A DNA stretch of 64,000 bases from Streptomyces sp. AJS327 (GCF_013450295.1 NZ_SKBR01000003.1:62001-126000), one strand, 5' to 3'; counted from the stretch's first letter, positions 1 through 9,611 are shown. Notes: a model not told the origin generated them from the sequence alone. Program-made: numbers and translations.

Positions 1-813
1 GGGCCAGGCGGGACGCTCGCCCGGCTCGCCGGAGCGGGCGCGGAGCTGGATGTCCTGGATGTCGGTGTGCGCCGCGCGCACCGCGTCGGCCAGCGGCTCC
101 TCCACCGGGCCGGAGCGCACGTCCACGAGGCGCGGCGCCCAGCCGTAGCCCCGGAACAGGTCGAGCAGCTGGTCGTCCGGCATGGTGGCGAAGACGGTGG
201 GCGAGGAGATCTTGTACCCGTTCAGGTGAAGTACCGGCAGTACGGCGCCGCCGGTGGCCGGGTCCAGGAACTTGGTCGAGTGCCAGGCGGTGGCGGTCGG
301 CCCGGTCTCCGCCTCCCCGTCCCCGACGAGGCAGGCGACCAGCCGATCCGGGGCGTCCAGCGCCGCGCCGAACGCGGTGGACAGCGCGTACCCCAGCTCG
401 CCACCCTCGTGCAGGGTGCCGGGCAGGGCGGGCGACAGGTGGCTGGGGAACCCCTCCGGCGCACAGAACCGCTCGGCCAGCGCGCGCAGCCCGCGTTCGT
501 CGCGGGAGAGCGCCGGGTCGTACTCCTCGTGGGTGCCCTCCAGCCACAGGTTCGCGTGGTTGGCGGGCGCGCCGTGGCCGGTTCCGGTCACCAGCAGCAC
601 GTCCGTACCGCGCTCCCGGACCAGCGTGTTGAGCGCCGCGTAGACCATCGTGATGCCGGGGCAGGTGCCCCAGTGCCCCAGCAGCCGGGGCTTGAGATGC
701 TCGCGGCGCAGCGGCTCCCGCAGCAGGACGTTGTCCCGCAGGTAGATCAGGACGAGCGCGACGTAGTCGGCCGCCCGCCGGTACGCGTCGAGCGTCTCGT
801 GGTCCTCTCGCAC
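1..813 (-). CDS. xfp: Phosphoketolase, N-terminal part (3' end outside window)
   Basis: Thiamine-diphosphate enzyme that cleaves xylulose 5-phosphate (and often fructose 6-phosphate) to acetyl phosphate plus an aldose phosphate, in the cytoplasm. The 271 visible codons start with GTG at 813, preceded by a good AGGAGG-like site 8-9 nt upstream. They read through the hallmark N-terminal blocks: a RAADYVALVLIYLRDN-type opening, LLREPL, KPRLLGHWGTCPG, NHANLWLEGT and the ThDP-binding GDGEAETGP. The family is about 780-800 residues, so about two thirds lie beyond position 1. A near copy of the start region (cacggggtc next to ctccctc) sits about 24 bp upstream, so a slightly earlier start is possible. 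Family assignment is secure; which sugar phosphate is preferred cannot be seen. Confidence 0.93.
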   Translation of the reverse strand, partial: MREDHETLDAYRRAADYVALVLIYLRDNVLLREPLRREHLKPRLLGHWGTCPGITMVYAALNTLVRERGTDVLLVTGTGHGAPANHANLWLEGTHEEYDPALSRDERGLRALAERFCAPEGFPSHLSPALPGTLHEGGELGYALSTAFGAALDAPDRLVACLVGDGEAETGPTATAWHSTKFLDPATGGAVLPVLHLNGYKISSPTVFATMPDDQLLDLFRGYGWAPRLVDVRSGPVEEPLADAVRAAHTDIQDIQLRARSGEPGERPAWP

Positions 814-1603
814 GGGGTCGCTCCCTCCTCTCGCACGGGGTCACTCCCTCTCGACGGTCTCCCTCCCCCTGGACCGGTCGCTCCCTCCCGACGGTCTCCC
901 TCCCTCTGGACGGCGGCAACGGGCGGGGGACGCGACCGGGGTACCGCCGTCGGGCGGACACCTACTCCCGCGCCACGGCCTCCCGGCCACGTACCACCGA
1001 GGGCCACGGCCTCCCGGCCACGAACCCCCGGATGCCGACAACGGCCCCGGGGTGCCGGGCCCCCAGGCGCCCGGATTCTCCAGACGTCGGGGCCGCCGGT
1101 CTCCGGGCGTCGGGTGCCGGAGTTCCCGGGGTCGCCGGTCCCCCGGGCAGCGGATCCCGCACGGCGGGTTCCGGACGTGGACGGGCAACCGGGTTCCCGG
1201 AGTCCCCGACCCACACCCCACAGGGCCGACCACCGCCGTCACCTCGTCCCGGCCCGGCACCACGGGTCGCCGCGCCCCGGCCCGGCGGCCCGCTACCCCG
1301 CGTCCCGGCCCACGGTGCGGTACCCGCGCCCTGGTCCGTCGGCCCAAGGACAGCCGTTCCTCCACCGTCACACAGCTCGCCCCACCCCGCACCGCCACAC
1401 CCGACCACCCCACCCCACCCCGAACCCCCGACCTCCGGATGCGGTGTGGCCTCCCTCAACCCAACGCCGCCACGGGTCACAGCACATCGCGCTCGCGCTG
1501 TCCAGGGGAGCAAGGAATCCGCAAGGTCGCGACAAGGAGTCCGTCCGGAAGGCGGCGTAACCCTGTCGTCGAAGGACGTTTCTCGACCACAGGGGGATTG
1601 ACC
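814..1603. other. Intergenic region with short direct repeats
   Basis: No convincing gene. Open frames on both strands here are GC-driven. The part next to the phosphoketolase is pyrimidine-rich on the plus strand and repetitive: a segment beginning cgacggtctccctccc occurs near 852 and again near 889, and a ccacggcctcccggccac block occurs near 975 and 1006. The last 60 bases hold the ribosome-binding site (aggggga) of the next gene. Confidence 0.5.
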
Positions 1604-2947
1604 ATGACAGACCCGCGGTACGCGGACGCGGTGGCGGAACCGGCCGTCATACGGGGCGGCCAGTGGCTCACCGTGCGTGACTGCAAGCGTGTGCTCGTCG
1701 TCGCGCACACCATGACCTACGCTCAGCGGCTCCGTGACGCGTTCGAGCTGCTGGCCCGTGATCTCCGAATCCAGGTGACCTTCACCGTCGCCCCACACCC
1801 GTTCGGCGGCGGGGTGCACCGCTACCTGCGGCACCTGGGAATCTCGGTCGTCCCGTGGCAGCAGGTGGTGCACAAGCCGTTCGACCTGGCCCTGGCCGCC
1901 GGTTCCCGGGGGATAGAGCAGATCGACGCACCGGTGATCCGCCTGCCCCACGGCGCGGGCCACATCAAGCCGCTACGGCAGGACGACATCACGCCCACTG
2001 CCAGCACGCGGCCCGCTGGCATGCTCAGCCGCACCCAGCTGACGCACGACGGCAAGGTCACTCCGGCGGCCATCGGGCTCTCCCACCGACGGGACCTGGA
2101 CGAACTCGCGCGTTCCTGCCCGGAGGCGCTACCGGTGGCGACGGTACTCGGCGATCCCGCGCACGACCGCCTGACGGCCGGTCTGCCGCGGCGGGCGGAG
2201 TTCCGGCGCGCGCTCGGCCTCCGTCCCGGCGAGCGGCTGCTGGTGGTCAGCTCCACCTGGGGTCCCACGTCCACGTTCGGCCGCCTCGACGCGCTGCTGC
2301 CACAGCTACTGGACCATCTCACGGCCCCGTACCGGGTACTGGTGCTCACGCATCCCAACATCTGGGCCGGTCATGGCGGTTGGCAGGTGAACGCTTGGCT
2401 GCGGGACTGCGCGCAGCGGGGCGTGAGCGTGCTGCCACCGACATCCGACTGGGAGGCGCCCCTGATCGGTGCCGACGTGCTTCTGGGCGACCACGGATCG
2501 CTGACCGCGTACGGCACTCTCACCGACGTCCCCGTCCTCCTCACGCACAGTCCGCGACGGGCCATGACGCCGTCGTCACCCGCGGCGGCGCTCGCCCGGA
2601 CCGCTCCGGTGCTGTCGCCCGGGCGCCCTCTCATGGAGCAACTGAAGTACGCGGCGAGGGAGTTCCGGTCCGGACAGTACGCGGAGGTCGCCGAGTCGCT
2701 GACTTCCGAACCGGGGCGCTTTCACCGGCGTATGCGGGCACTGATGTACCGCATGCTGGACCTCGGTGAACCCGCTTTCCCCGCACAGCCACCCGATCTC
2801 CCGTTACCCCCGGCTCTGTTGGAGCCGCTTCCGCATCCGCACGGCCCTGCGAACAAGCGACCCGAGGACACAGCCCACGAGTTGGTGACTCGCCCGGGGG
2901 CGTCACCGTGCGACTCGGAGGAGTTCGACCAGAGCAGGTCGGCGTGA
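1604..2947 (+). CDS. GT-B-like protein resembling CDP-glycerol glycerophosphotransferases; function unknown
   Basis: A 447-residue cytoplasmic protein without signal peptide. The start at ATG 1604 is chosen for its AGGGGGA site about 7 nt upstream; the reading frame is open to 1052 but the extra part is low-complexity. Visible pattern: an N-terminal Rossmann-like half (KRVLVVAHTMTYAQRL, then TFTVAPHPFGGGVHRYL, then RLPHGAGH) and a C-terminal half (GERLLVVSSTWGP, VLVLTHPNIW, GADVLLGDHGSLTAYG). The last motif resembles the UDP/CDP-binding end of GT-B and CDP-glycerol transferases. Such proteins are common but uncharacterised in Streptomyces and are sometimes mislabelled translation initiation factor. 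The downstream gene overlaps by GTGA, so the pair is translationally coupled. Codon 401 (2804-2806) is TTA, suggesting bldA dependence. Substrate unknown. Confidence 0.7.
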   Translation: MTDPRYADAVAEPAVIRGGQWLTVRDCKRVLVVAHTMTYAQRLRDAFELLARDLRIQVTFTVAPHPFGGGVHRYLRHLGISVVPWQQVVHKPFDLALAAGSRGIEQIDAPVIRLPHGAGHIKPLRQDDITPTASTRPAGMLSRTQLTHDGKVTPAAIGLSHRRDLDELARSCPEALPVATVLGDPAHDRLTAGLPRRAEFRRALGLRPGERLLVVSSTWGPTSTFGRLDALLPQLLDHLTAPYRVLVLTHPNIWAGHGGWQVNAWLRDCAQRGVSVLPPTSDWEAPLIGADVLLGDHGSLTAYGTLTDVPVLLTHSPRRAMTPSSPAAALARTAPVLSPGRPLMEQLKYAAREFRSGQYAEVAESLTSEPGRFHRRMRALMYRMLDLGEPAFPAQPPDLPLPPALLEPLPHPHGPANKRPEDTAHELVTRPGASPCDSEEFDQSRSA

Positions 2948-3684
2948 CCGGCCCGGCGGACCGTACCCATCGGGTCGTGCCGATGCGGGTGGTGTGGGCC
3001 GCCCCGTCCGGGAGCCTGGTCTCCGCCCAACGTTCCCACAGCGAACCAGCGTTGGTGTCCACGTCAGCTTCGAACCCAGCGGGGCGGCCCCCGGGTGGCG
3101 CCCAGGGCCGTGCCCTCTTCCGAATCGGTCCCGATCCGGTCCGTCCGTGCGCCGGGCCCGGGAGCCATCCCGCGGGTCCGGCAACCGCCGGATCGCACGG
3201 CACCCTCGCGCCCGCCCCGACGGGGCTTGTCGTCCCGAGCGTTCGGCCCCTGACCGGTACCCGCCGTCCCCCGCGCGAGGCGGCCTCCCGGGCGGTCGAA
3301 CGCGGAACGGACACGCATCTGCTGGTCCTTCTGGACGACCGGGCCGGGACGGAGCGCACGCCCTGGGACGAGTGCGCGGACGTTCTCGTGCACGGCACCG
3401 ACGTAGCGGTAGGGACGGCGGAACGGACCGTCCACACACTCCTCGACCGTCGTCCGGGGGCTCTGGTCGCGGCCGTTCCGGAGACCGGGGGTGGGGCCGT
3501 CGGAGTGCGCGCCCAGCCCGTGTTGCGAGTCGAGCCGACGTCCGCGGTGGCCCGCTCCCACATGTGGACCGGACTGCTGGCGTCCTTCCTGCACGCGTGG
3601 ACGGTCTCCGGGCGAGGGCCCGGGACACTGCGCGGCGCGGTGCTCCGCACCACAGCCGGGCGGATCGCCCTCCGCCTGCGGTGA
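2944..3684 (+). CDS. Hypothetical protein coupled to the GT-B-like gene
   Basis: I do not recognise this 246-residue protein. The GTG start at 2944 overlaps the TGA stop of the preceding gene (GTGA), the usual arrangement for translational coupling, so the two products probably act together. The N-terminal 110 residues are proline- and glycine-rich with few conserved-looking segments. The second half looks folded, with short hydrophobic strands such as THLLVLLDD, DVLVHGTDVAV and GALVAAVPE and a C-terminal helix (TGLLASFLHAW). There is no signal peptide or membrane segment. It is followed immediately by a strong terminator-like hairpin. No TTA codon seen. Coding is supported by overlap and third-position GC rather than by homology. 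Confidence 0.6.
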   Translation: MTGPADRTHRVVPMRVVWAAPSGSLVSAQRSHSEPALVSTSASNPAGRPPGGAQGRALFRIGPDPVRPCAGPGSHPAGPATAGSHGTLAPAPTGLVVPSVRPLTGTRRPPREAASRAVERGTDTHLLVLLDDRAGTERTPWDECADVLVHGTDVAVGTAERTVHTLLDRRPGALVAAVPETGGGAVGVRAQPVLRVEPTSAVARSHMWTGLLASFLHAWTVSGRGPGTLRGAVLRTTAGRIALRLR

Positions 3685-3689
3685 ACCAT

Positions 3690-3725
3690 CCGGCGCGGCC
3701 CGCCCAGCACGGACGGGCCGCGCCG
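3690..3725. terminator. Bidirectional-type hairpin between convergent genes
   Basis: GC-rich inverted repeat: arms 3690-3702 and about 3713-3725 (ccggcgcggcccg against cgggccgcgccgg) with an 11-base loop, just after the stop at 3684. Downstream, 3739-3771 contains a 17-bp direct repeat (cagaggcgctggcggag) twice. The next gene is convergent, so it could serve both directions. Confidence 0.75.
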
Positions 3726-3913
3726 GAGCGTGACCGAGCAGAGGCGCTGGCGGAGCAGAGGCGCTGGCGGAGCCCACGCGGAACAACGAACGACGGCATA
3801 CGAGGTACCACTCACCAACCAACCATCGTCTGATGTCGTCGAGTTGGCATTCCGTCCTCCGTGTATTCCACCCCGCCAGCCCGATCCGTCTCGCCCCGAC
3901 CCGGCGGTTGGCG

Positions 3914-6298
3914 TCAGAGCGCCGCCAGCAGCTCCTCCAGCCGCGCGGCGTCCGTCGGGCTGAGCGGACGGTAGATATCGCGGGCCGTCCGGTAGCTGTC
4001 CCGGGCCACGGCGACGTCCCCGTGCTCCTGGGCGGCCTGTCCGTGCTTCTCCAGCGTGCGGGCCCGCCAGTGCGCCGAACCGGTGGCCCGGAACTCGTCA
4101 ACCGCCTGCCGCAACAGCCGTTCACCACTCGGATAGTCGCCCGCCCCCGCCGTCGCCTCACCGAGAAAGGCCAGTGCCCGCGCCGCGTCGTAGGCGTCTC
4201 CAGCGGCGAGCAGCTCGTCCCGCGCCCGGGTGAGAAGGGGGACGGCGTGCGGGTGGCGACCGGCCGCGAGGGCCGTCTGTCCCAGGCAGACCCGGGAGAG
4301 CGCGGCGCCGCGGGAGTACCCGATCGACTCCCGTAGCGTCAGCGCCTCGACGAAATACCCCTCGGCATCCGTGAGTTCACCTGCGGCCAGGCACGCGTTC
4401 CCCAGACCGTTGAGGGCCTGCGCAACCTCGCGTGGCCCCTGGTGCGACCGCGCGTGCTCCAGCGCCTCCGCGTACCAGGTGGCGGCCTCACCGTGCCGCG
4501 CGGCGTTCCGCAGGCCCGCCCCACCCGAGGTCAGCATGCGCGACACAGCCTCACGGTCGGACAGTGCCCGGGCGGAGACGATGCCCAACTGGTGTGCCTT
4601 CACCCACCATTCGGTGGGTCGGAGCCGGAGGAACCACGGCCAGGACGCGTCCACCAACTGCCAGCAGGTAGCGTGCCATCCCGCCTCCGCGCACTGCCGC
4701 ACCGCGCCCTCCAGTGCGCCGCCGTGGGTCTCCAGCCAGCGCAGGGCCATGGTCTCGTCGGAGAACCGAGGTGTCTCGGCGGGGGGTTCGACGTAGGTCC
4801 GGGCCAGGTTGCGATGGCTGGGCGTGAGCAACTCCTCGGCCGCGGTGGCCGTCGCCAGACACCAGTCGACGTATCGGCGCAGCGTCCGACCGCGCTGCTC
4901 CGCCGTGTCCGCGCTCTCGGCGCACTCGCGTGCGTGCGGCAGCACCAGATCGTGGAAGCGGTAGCGTTCCGGCGCTAATTCCTCCAGCAGGTTGTTGTCC
5001 AGCAACACCTCCAGGGATCGGTCCCGTTCAGCGGCCGACTGCCCGGTGACGGCCGCGGCCATGGCGGGATCGTAGGAGGGGGCGGGGAGAAGGCCGAGCG
5101 CCCGGTAGAGAACAGCCGCGTCCGGGGGCAGCAGCCGGTACGAGGCGTCCAGCGCCACCCGCACGGCGGCCTCACCGTCGGCTCGCAGGGCCTCCAGCGG
5201 ACCTTGCGCCCCGGCGAGGGAGTCCGCGAGGGAGGAGAGCGTCTGCCCTGGCCGCACGGCGAGTTGGGACGCCGCCAGGCAGAGCGCCAGGGGCAGACGC
5301 GCGCAGAGCCGCGCCACTTCGCGCGCGGCGTCCGGCTCTCGCCGTACTCGGGGCGCCACGCCACTCCCTGCCAGCAGTTCCACGGACGCCTCGGTGGAAA
5401 GGGTGTCCAGCCGGTAGAGCGTCGCACCGTCCACCAGTAGACCCGTCAGGTGGTTTCGGCTGGTTACCACGGTCAGACTCCCGGCCCCGGACGGCAGCAG
5501 CGGACGTACCTGGCCCGCGGTGAGCGCGTCGTCGACCATGACTGCCAGTCGCCGGTTCGCGGTCAACGACCGCCACAGCGCGACGCGTTCGTACGTCTCG
5601 GTCGGTACTGACCGAACCCCGATCGAGCGGAGCAGATGCTCCAACACAGCGCCGGGTTCCTTCGGTCCGGCACTGTCGTAGCCGTTCAGCTCGGCGTAGA
5701 GCTGTCCGTCCGGGAACTCGTCCGCGCACCCCCGCAACCAGTGTGTGAGCAGTGCCGTCTTGCCCACCCCGGCCAGACCGCTGACCACCAGGAGCTGCAC
5801 CCCCGAGTCCGGAACGGCCGAGCGGTACGCGTCCAGCTCCCGCAACTCCGCGTCCCGGCCCACGAAGTACGGGCGAGCAGCTGGGAGTTCACGGGGTACG
5901 CGGAACGGGGAGGACTCGGGTGGCGGCTGCGCGGACACCGACTGGTGGAAGTGCACGTCCCGAACCGCTCCGGCCTGTACGGTCGGCCCATACACCCGCG
6001 CCGAACCATCGATGGTGTTCCCCGTTGCCGACGGGCGTCCAGCCAACCAGGTGCGCAACTCGACCGACAGTGCCTGGTCCTCCCGCGCCAGTACAGCCAA
6101 CCGCTCTGCGAACGCGGTGAGTTCGTTAAGCGGGTTCCCGGCCGACTCCACCGAATCCCGGAGCCGACGCAGTCCGGCGTCCCGTTCGAGCCACGGCGCC
6201 AACCGAAGTTCCAACTCCCGCCAGACATCATCATGTTCGGAAGCACGTGCGGAAACCATGGCCGCCAGGAGCATGGGGGCCGTGCTGTAATCCTCCAT
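3914..6298 (-). CDS. STAND-type NB-ARC ATPase with TPR repeats
   Basis: A 794-residue signal-transduction ATPase of the STAND/AP-ATPase class. ATG at 6298 is preferred (GGGTGGGG upstream); the frame is open to 6415. The first 110 residues are helical and unclassified, probably a signalling or effector-associated domain. They are followed by a short TGNTIDGSARVYGPTVQAG strand-rich linker common in Streptomyces NB-ARC proteins. The NB-ARC domain has a P-loop GLAGVGKTA (about residue 172), Walker B LAVMVDDAL and a GLPL-type LPLALCLAASQLA. The C-terminal 250 residues form TPR-like helix pairs. Codon 441 is TTA (plus strand 4976-4978). It is divergent from the SARP regulator, which has the same NB-ARC/TPR core, and convergent with the GT-B pair. 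No DNA-binding or nuclease domain is evident. Confidence 0.85.
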   Translation of the reverse strand: MEDYSTAPMLLAAMVSARASEHDDVWRELELRLAPWLERDAGLRRLRDSVESAGNPLNELTAFAERLAVLAREDQALSVELRTWLAGRPSATGNTIDGSARVYGPTVQAGAVRDVHFHQSVSAQPPPESSPFRVPRELPAARPYFVGRDAELRELDAYRSAVPDSGVQLLVVSGLAGVGKTALLTHWLRGCADEFPDGQLYAELNGYDSAGPKEPGAVLEHLLRSIGVRSVPTETYERVALWRSLTANRRLAVMVDDALTAGQVRPLLPSGAGSLTVVTSRNHLTGLLVDGATLYRLDTLSTEASVELLAGSGVAPRVRREPDAAREVARLCARLPLALCLAASQLAVRPGQTLSSLADSLAGAQGPLEALRADGEAAVRVALDASYRLLPPDAAVLYRALGLLPAPSYDPAMAAAVTGQSAAERDRSLEVLLDNNLLEELAPERYRFHDLVLPHARECAESADTAEQRGRTLRRYVDWCLATATAAEELLTPSHRNLARTYVEPPAETPRFSDETMALRWLETHGGALEGAVRQCAEAGWHATCWQLVDASWPWFLRLRPTEWWVKAHQLGIVSARALSDREAVSRMLTSGGAGLRNAARHGEAATWYAEALEHARSHQGPREVAQALNGLGNACLAAGELTDAEGYFVEALTLRESIGYSRGAALSRVCLGQTALAAGRHPHAVPLLTRARDELLAAGDAYDAARALAFLGEATAGAGDYPSGERLLRQAVDEFRATGSAHWRARTLEKHGQAAQEHGDVAVARDSYRTARDIYRPLSPTDAARLEELLAAL

Positions 6299-6548
6299 CG
6301 TTCCCCACCCGTCTGTCACCGGAGAGCCCGCCCAGCCCACCGGGGACCTCGCATGAGGACTCCCCCGGTGGCCCCACCACTCGTTGCCTACCCGGGGGAA
6401 ACCTGGCTGCACCACACCTCCGGATCCGGGGCGGAATCCCGTCCCCCACCCGGCCCGACGCCGTATAGCCGAGCATGTGCACTTGTGCGATGCTCAGTTG
6501 GTTCGTCTCGCTCATCCACGGACATGCCGGACCGGCGGGAGGTCGCTG
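6299..6548. promoter_or_regulatory. Divergent promoter region between the two STAND genes
   Basis: 250 bp separating head-to-head genes. On the plus strand a TATAGC at 6464-6469 could be a -10 element for the SARP gene about 80 bp before its start. GGGAGG just before 6549 is the ribosome-binding site of that gene. Shared control is plausible but no operator was identified. Confidence 0.4.
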
Positions 6549-9500
6549 GTGGAGTTCCGCATCGTGCTGCTGGGCCAGGTGGAGTTACGGGCAGGGGCCA
6601 CACGCGAGCAACTCGGTGCCCCGAAGGAGCGGATCGCCCTCGCCGCACTCGCCTGGGACGCGAACCGCAGTATCGGGGTCGACACCCTCGTCCATCGCGT
6701 CTGGGGTGAGTCACCGCCCGCCAAACCCCGGGACGCGCTGTACTCCCACATCTGCCGAATCCGCAAGAGGCTCCGGGAGTTCGTCGACCCCCGGGTGGCC
6801 GAGGTGGTCCGGCGCGGACACACCTACACCCTCACCGCGGATCCGGACGCCGTGGACCTGCGCCGCTACCTCACCCTGCTCCAGCAGGCCCAGACGCTCG
6901 CCGACGCCGACCTCGACAGCGCCTGTGCCGCCGTCGACACCCTCGACGAGGCCGCCCGGCTCTGGGGCGGCGAGCCACTCGCCGGACTCCCCGGCCCCTG
7001 GCCCCAGCACCTCCGTGAGACCGTGGCCGAACGGAACCTGGCCGCCTCCGTGCTACGCGCCGGCGTCGCCCTGCGGCGCGGGCGGTACACGGAAGCGGCA
7101 GCGGACCTCCAGCCCCTCGCGGAGGCACATCTCACCGCCGAGAAACTGGTCGAGCAACTGGCCCTCGCGCTCTACGGATCCGGGCGCACGGCCGAAGCCG
7201 CCCGGCTCCTGCAACGCGCACGCCACCGGCTGCTCAGGGAACTCGGCAGCGAACCAGGCCCGGAGCTTCGCAGGGTCCACGAGGGCATCCTCGCCCGCAC
7301 CCCGATATCCCAGCTGCTCCCCGACAGCCTGCGAGAGAACTCCGGCGCCCCACCCCCCGACACTCTTCCCCGCGACGTCACCTGGGTGGGCCGCCGACCG
7401 GTCCTGGACCGCCTGCTCGACAGCCGATCGGCGTCCGGCGACGACACGCGCACCGGATCCATCGAGCTGCTGACCGGAATGCCGGGCACCGGAAAGACCA
7501 CCCTCGCCGTCCACGTCGCCCACCGGCTCCACGAGCACTACCCGGACGGACGGCTCTTCCTCGACATGCGCGGCCACGCCGCCTTCCAGCCACCGCTGCC
7601 CCCCGAAGAGGCCCTGAGCACACTGCTCCGGCTCCTCGACAGCCGACTGACCGATCTGCCAACGGAGTTGGACGACCTCGTCGCACTCTGGCGGACCACC
7701 GCGCGCCACCGGCGCTTCGTCGCCGTCCTGGACGACGCGGCCAACGCCGAGCAGGTCAGACCGCTGCTCCCCGGCGCCTCCCCCGCCATGATCCTCGTCA
7801 CCAGCCGCAAGACCTTCACCGATCTCCCCGGGGTGCGCCCCACCACCCTCGACCTTCCCTCCAAGGCCGAGGCGAGCGCGCTGTTCCAGCACTTCGTCGA
7901 CGGGAACGCGGTGGCGGCGCCGGAGTCGTCCGAACTGGTGCGACTCGTCGGGCGTCTCCCCCTCGCCATACAGATAGCGGCAAGCCGACTCCTGGCCCGG
8001 CCCTCCTGGAGCACAGCAGACCTACTCGAACGTTTCAATGACGCAAATTCTCGACTCCCCGTACTCAAATCCGGAAACATAGACCTCCGGCACACCTTCT
8101 CGCTCTCCTATCGCACGCTCACCTCCACCCAAGCCCGCACCTTCCGTCGCATAGGACTCCATCTCACGCCCGAGTTCGGCCCGGAAGCCGCGGCCGCCCT
8201 CAGCGATCTTCCGCGCGATGCGACAGAACAGACGTTGGAAGAGCTGGTGACGTACAACCTCATACGGGAAACCGCACCCAATCGTTTCCGACTGCATGAT
8301 TTAGTACGGGAGTTCACACTCGAACTGGTGAAAAAGGAACACGGCGCCGAAGAACGCACGGCTGCTCTCCAGCGCCTCCTACGGCACTACACGCACTCCG
8401 CCGACCACGCCGACCGACGGGCCTATCCGCACCGCACCCGCGGCCCCGTACCCGAGGACCTCCACTCCCCGACGACGGACGAACGCGCCGAACACGGCGA
8501 CGCACAGCAGTGGTTCACGACCGAGGGCCCGAACCTCCTCGCCACGCTGGAGTACACCCACACCCACGGGTCAGCCCGCGACGCGGCCGTCCTCGCCCAC
8601 GTACTGGCGGGCTTCCTCGACGGCGAGGGCCACCTCAGCACCGCGTTACCGCACCTCAGGCGTGCCGTCGACCACTGGAGCACCACCCGCGAACACGAGC
8701 CACACGCCCACTCACTGCTCGACCTCAGCTCCGTGTGCACCCAGGCGGGCCATTACGACGAGGCCATCGAAGCCGCCAACGCGGCGCTCGACATCGCCCT
8801 CCGCCTCCCCCACTCCGCCGCGCTCGCCGCCGAGGCCCGGCACCAGCTGTCGATAAGCCACTGGCACACCGCCCAGTACCACCCCGCCTACGCGCACCAG
8901 CAGCGCGTCCTGCAATACCGGCTCACCACCGACGACCGCAGGCAACAAGCCCGGAGCTACAACATGCTGGGCATGATCTGCCTTCATTTGGAGCGGCACA
9001 ACGAATCCCTCCATTTTTTCTCCCTTGCTCTCGCAGGGTTCCGCGAAACAGGAGATACCTTCGGCGAGGCGATAGCACTTAACAATATGGCAGAAGCGAA
9101 CATGAAATCCGGCGACCGAGAACAAGCAGAAAGGTTCTACAAACAGGCACTGCGAATCTCCGCCACGCTCGGACTCAAGAGTCGGCTTGCCATAATTCAA
9201 ATCAACTACGCCAAAACCCTGCGCCTGAGTGGGAACCACGAAGCAGCACTCAAAATCTACGAAGAGGCTCTTCCCGTTCTGCGCAGCTCCGGAGATCTCC
9301 GGAGTGAGGCGATAGCACGGAACGGCATCGGCCAAGTACTGCACGCGCTGGACCGGAGCGAGGAAGCACTGGCCCACCACACAGCCGCGCTAGCCGCAGC
9401 GCGAAGAATCAGCGCGAACCCCGAGGAGATTCAAACCCTGCGCGACCTCGGCAGCGCCGAACTGAGCACGGGCAGACATGGACAAGCGCTGGTGCACCTG

Positions 9501-9611
9501 AGGACAAGCCTGGAGATGGCGCGACGCCTCGGTGAGACATCCGAAGTCACCCAGACCCTGGAAGTCCTCCGTGCGCTGGACCAGGCACGAGAACACAGAC
9601 TCGCGTCCTGA
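6549..9611 (+). CDS. SARP-family transcriptional activator with NB-ARC and TPR domains (AfsR-like)
   Basis: Large (1020-residue) AfsR-type regulator. GTG at 6549 has GGGAGG 6 nt upstream and begins exactly where SARP homology begins (VEFRIVLLGQVEL). Order: OmpR-like winged-helix DNA-binding domain (about 1-95, with RIALAALAWDANR and LYSHICRIRKRL), bacterial transcriptional activation domain (about 98-245), NB-ARC with P-loop GMPGTGKTT (310-318), Walker B FVAVLDDA, GRLPLAI (about 466) and an HDLVREF winged-helix end, then about eight TPR-like pairs to the C terminus. Such proteins activate secondary-metabolite or developmental genes by binding direct repeats near -35. Two TTA codons, at 8301 (codon 585) and 8646 (codon 700), predict dependence on bldA. 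The TPR part (9.0-9.4 kb) is less GC-rich than its surroundings. Confidence 0.93.
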   Translation: MEFRIVLLGQVELRAGATREQLGAPKERIALAALAWDANRSIGVDTLVHRVWGESPPAKPRDALYSHICRIRKRLREFVDPRVAEVVRRGHTYTLTADPDAVDLRRYLTLLQQAQTLADADLDSACAAVDTLDEAARLWGGEPLAGLPGPWPQHLRETVAERNLAASVLRAGVALRRGRYTEAAADLQPLAEAHLTAEKLVEQLALALYGSGRTAEAARLLQRARHRLLRELGSEPGPELRRVHEGILARTPISQLLPDSLRENSGAPPPDTLPRDVTWVGRRPVLDRLLDSRSASGDDTRTGSIELLTGMPGTGKTTLAVHVAHRLHEHYPDGRLFLDMRGHAAFQPPLPPEEALSTLLRLLDSRLTDLPTELDDLVALWRTTARHRRFVAVLDDAANAEQVRPLLPGASPAMILVTSRKTFTDLPGVRPTTLDLPSKAEASALFQHFVDGNAVAAPESSELVRLVGRLPLAIQIAASRLLARPSWSTADLLERFNDANSRLPVLKSGNIDLRHTFSLSYRTLTSTQARTFRRIGLHLTPEFGPEAAAALSDLPRDATEQTLEELVTYNLIRETAPNRFRLHDLVREFTLELVKKEHGAEERTAALQRLLRHYTHSADHADRRAYPHRTRGPVPEDLHSPTTDERAEHGDAQQWFTTEGPNLLATLEYTHTHGSARDAAVLAHVLAGFLDGEGHLSTALPHLRRAVDHWSTTREHEPHAHSLLDLSSVCTQAGHYDEAIEAANAALDIALRLPHSAALAAEARHQLSISHWHTAQYHPAYAHQQRVLQYRLTTDDRRQQARSYNMLGMICLHLERHNESLHFFSLALAGFRETGDTFGEAIALNNMAEANMKSGDREQAERFYKQALRISATLGLKSRLAIIQINYAKTLRLSGNHEAALKIYEEALPVLRSSGDLRSEAIARNGIGQVLHALDRSEEALAHHTAALAAARRISANPEEIQTLRDLGSAELSTGRHGQALVHLRTSLEMARRLGETSEVTQTLEVLRALDQAREHRLAS

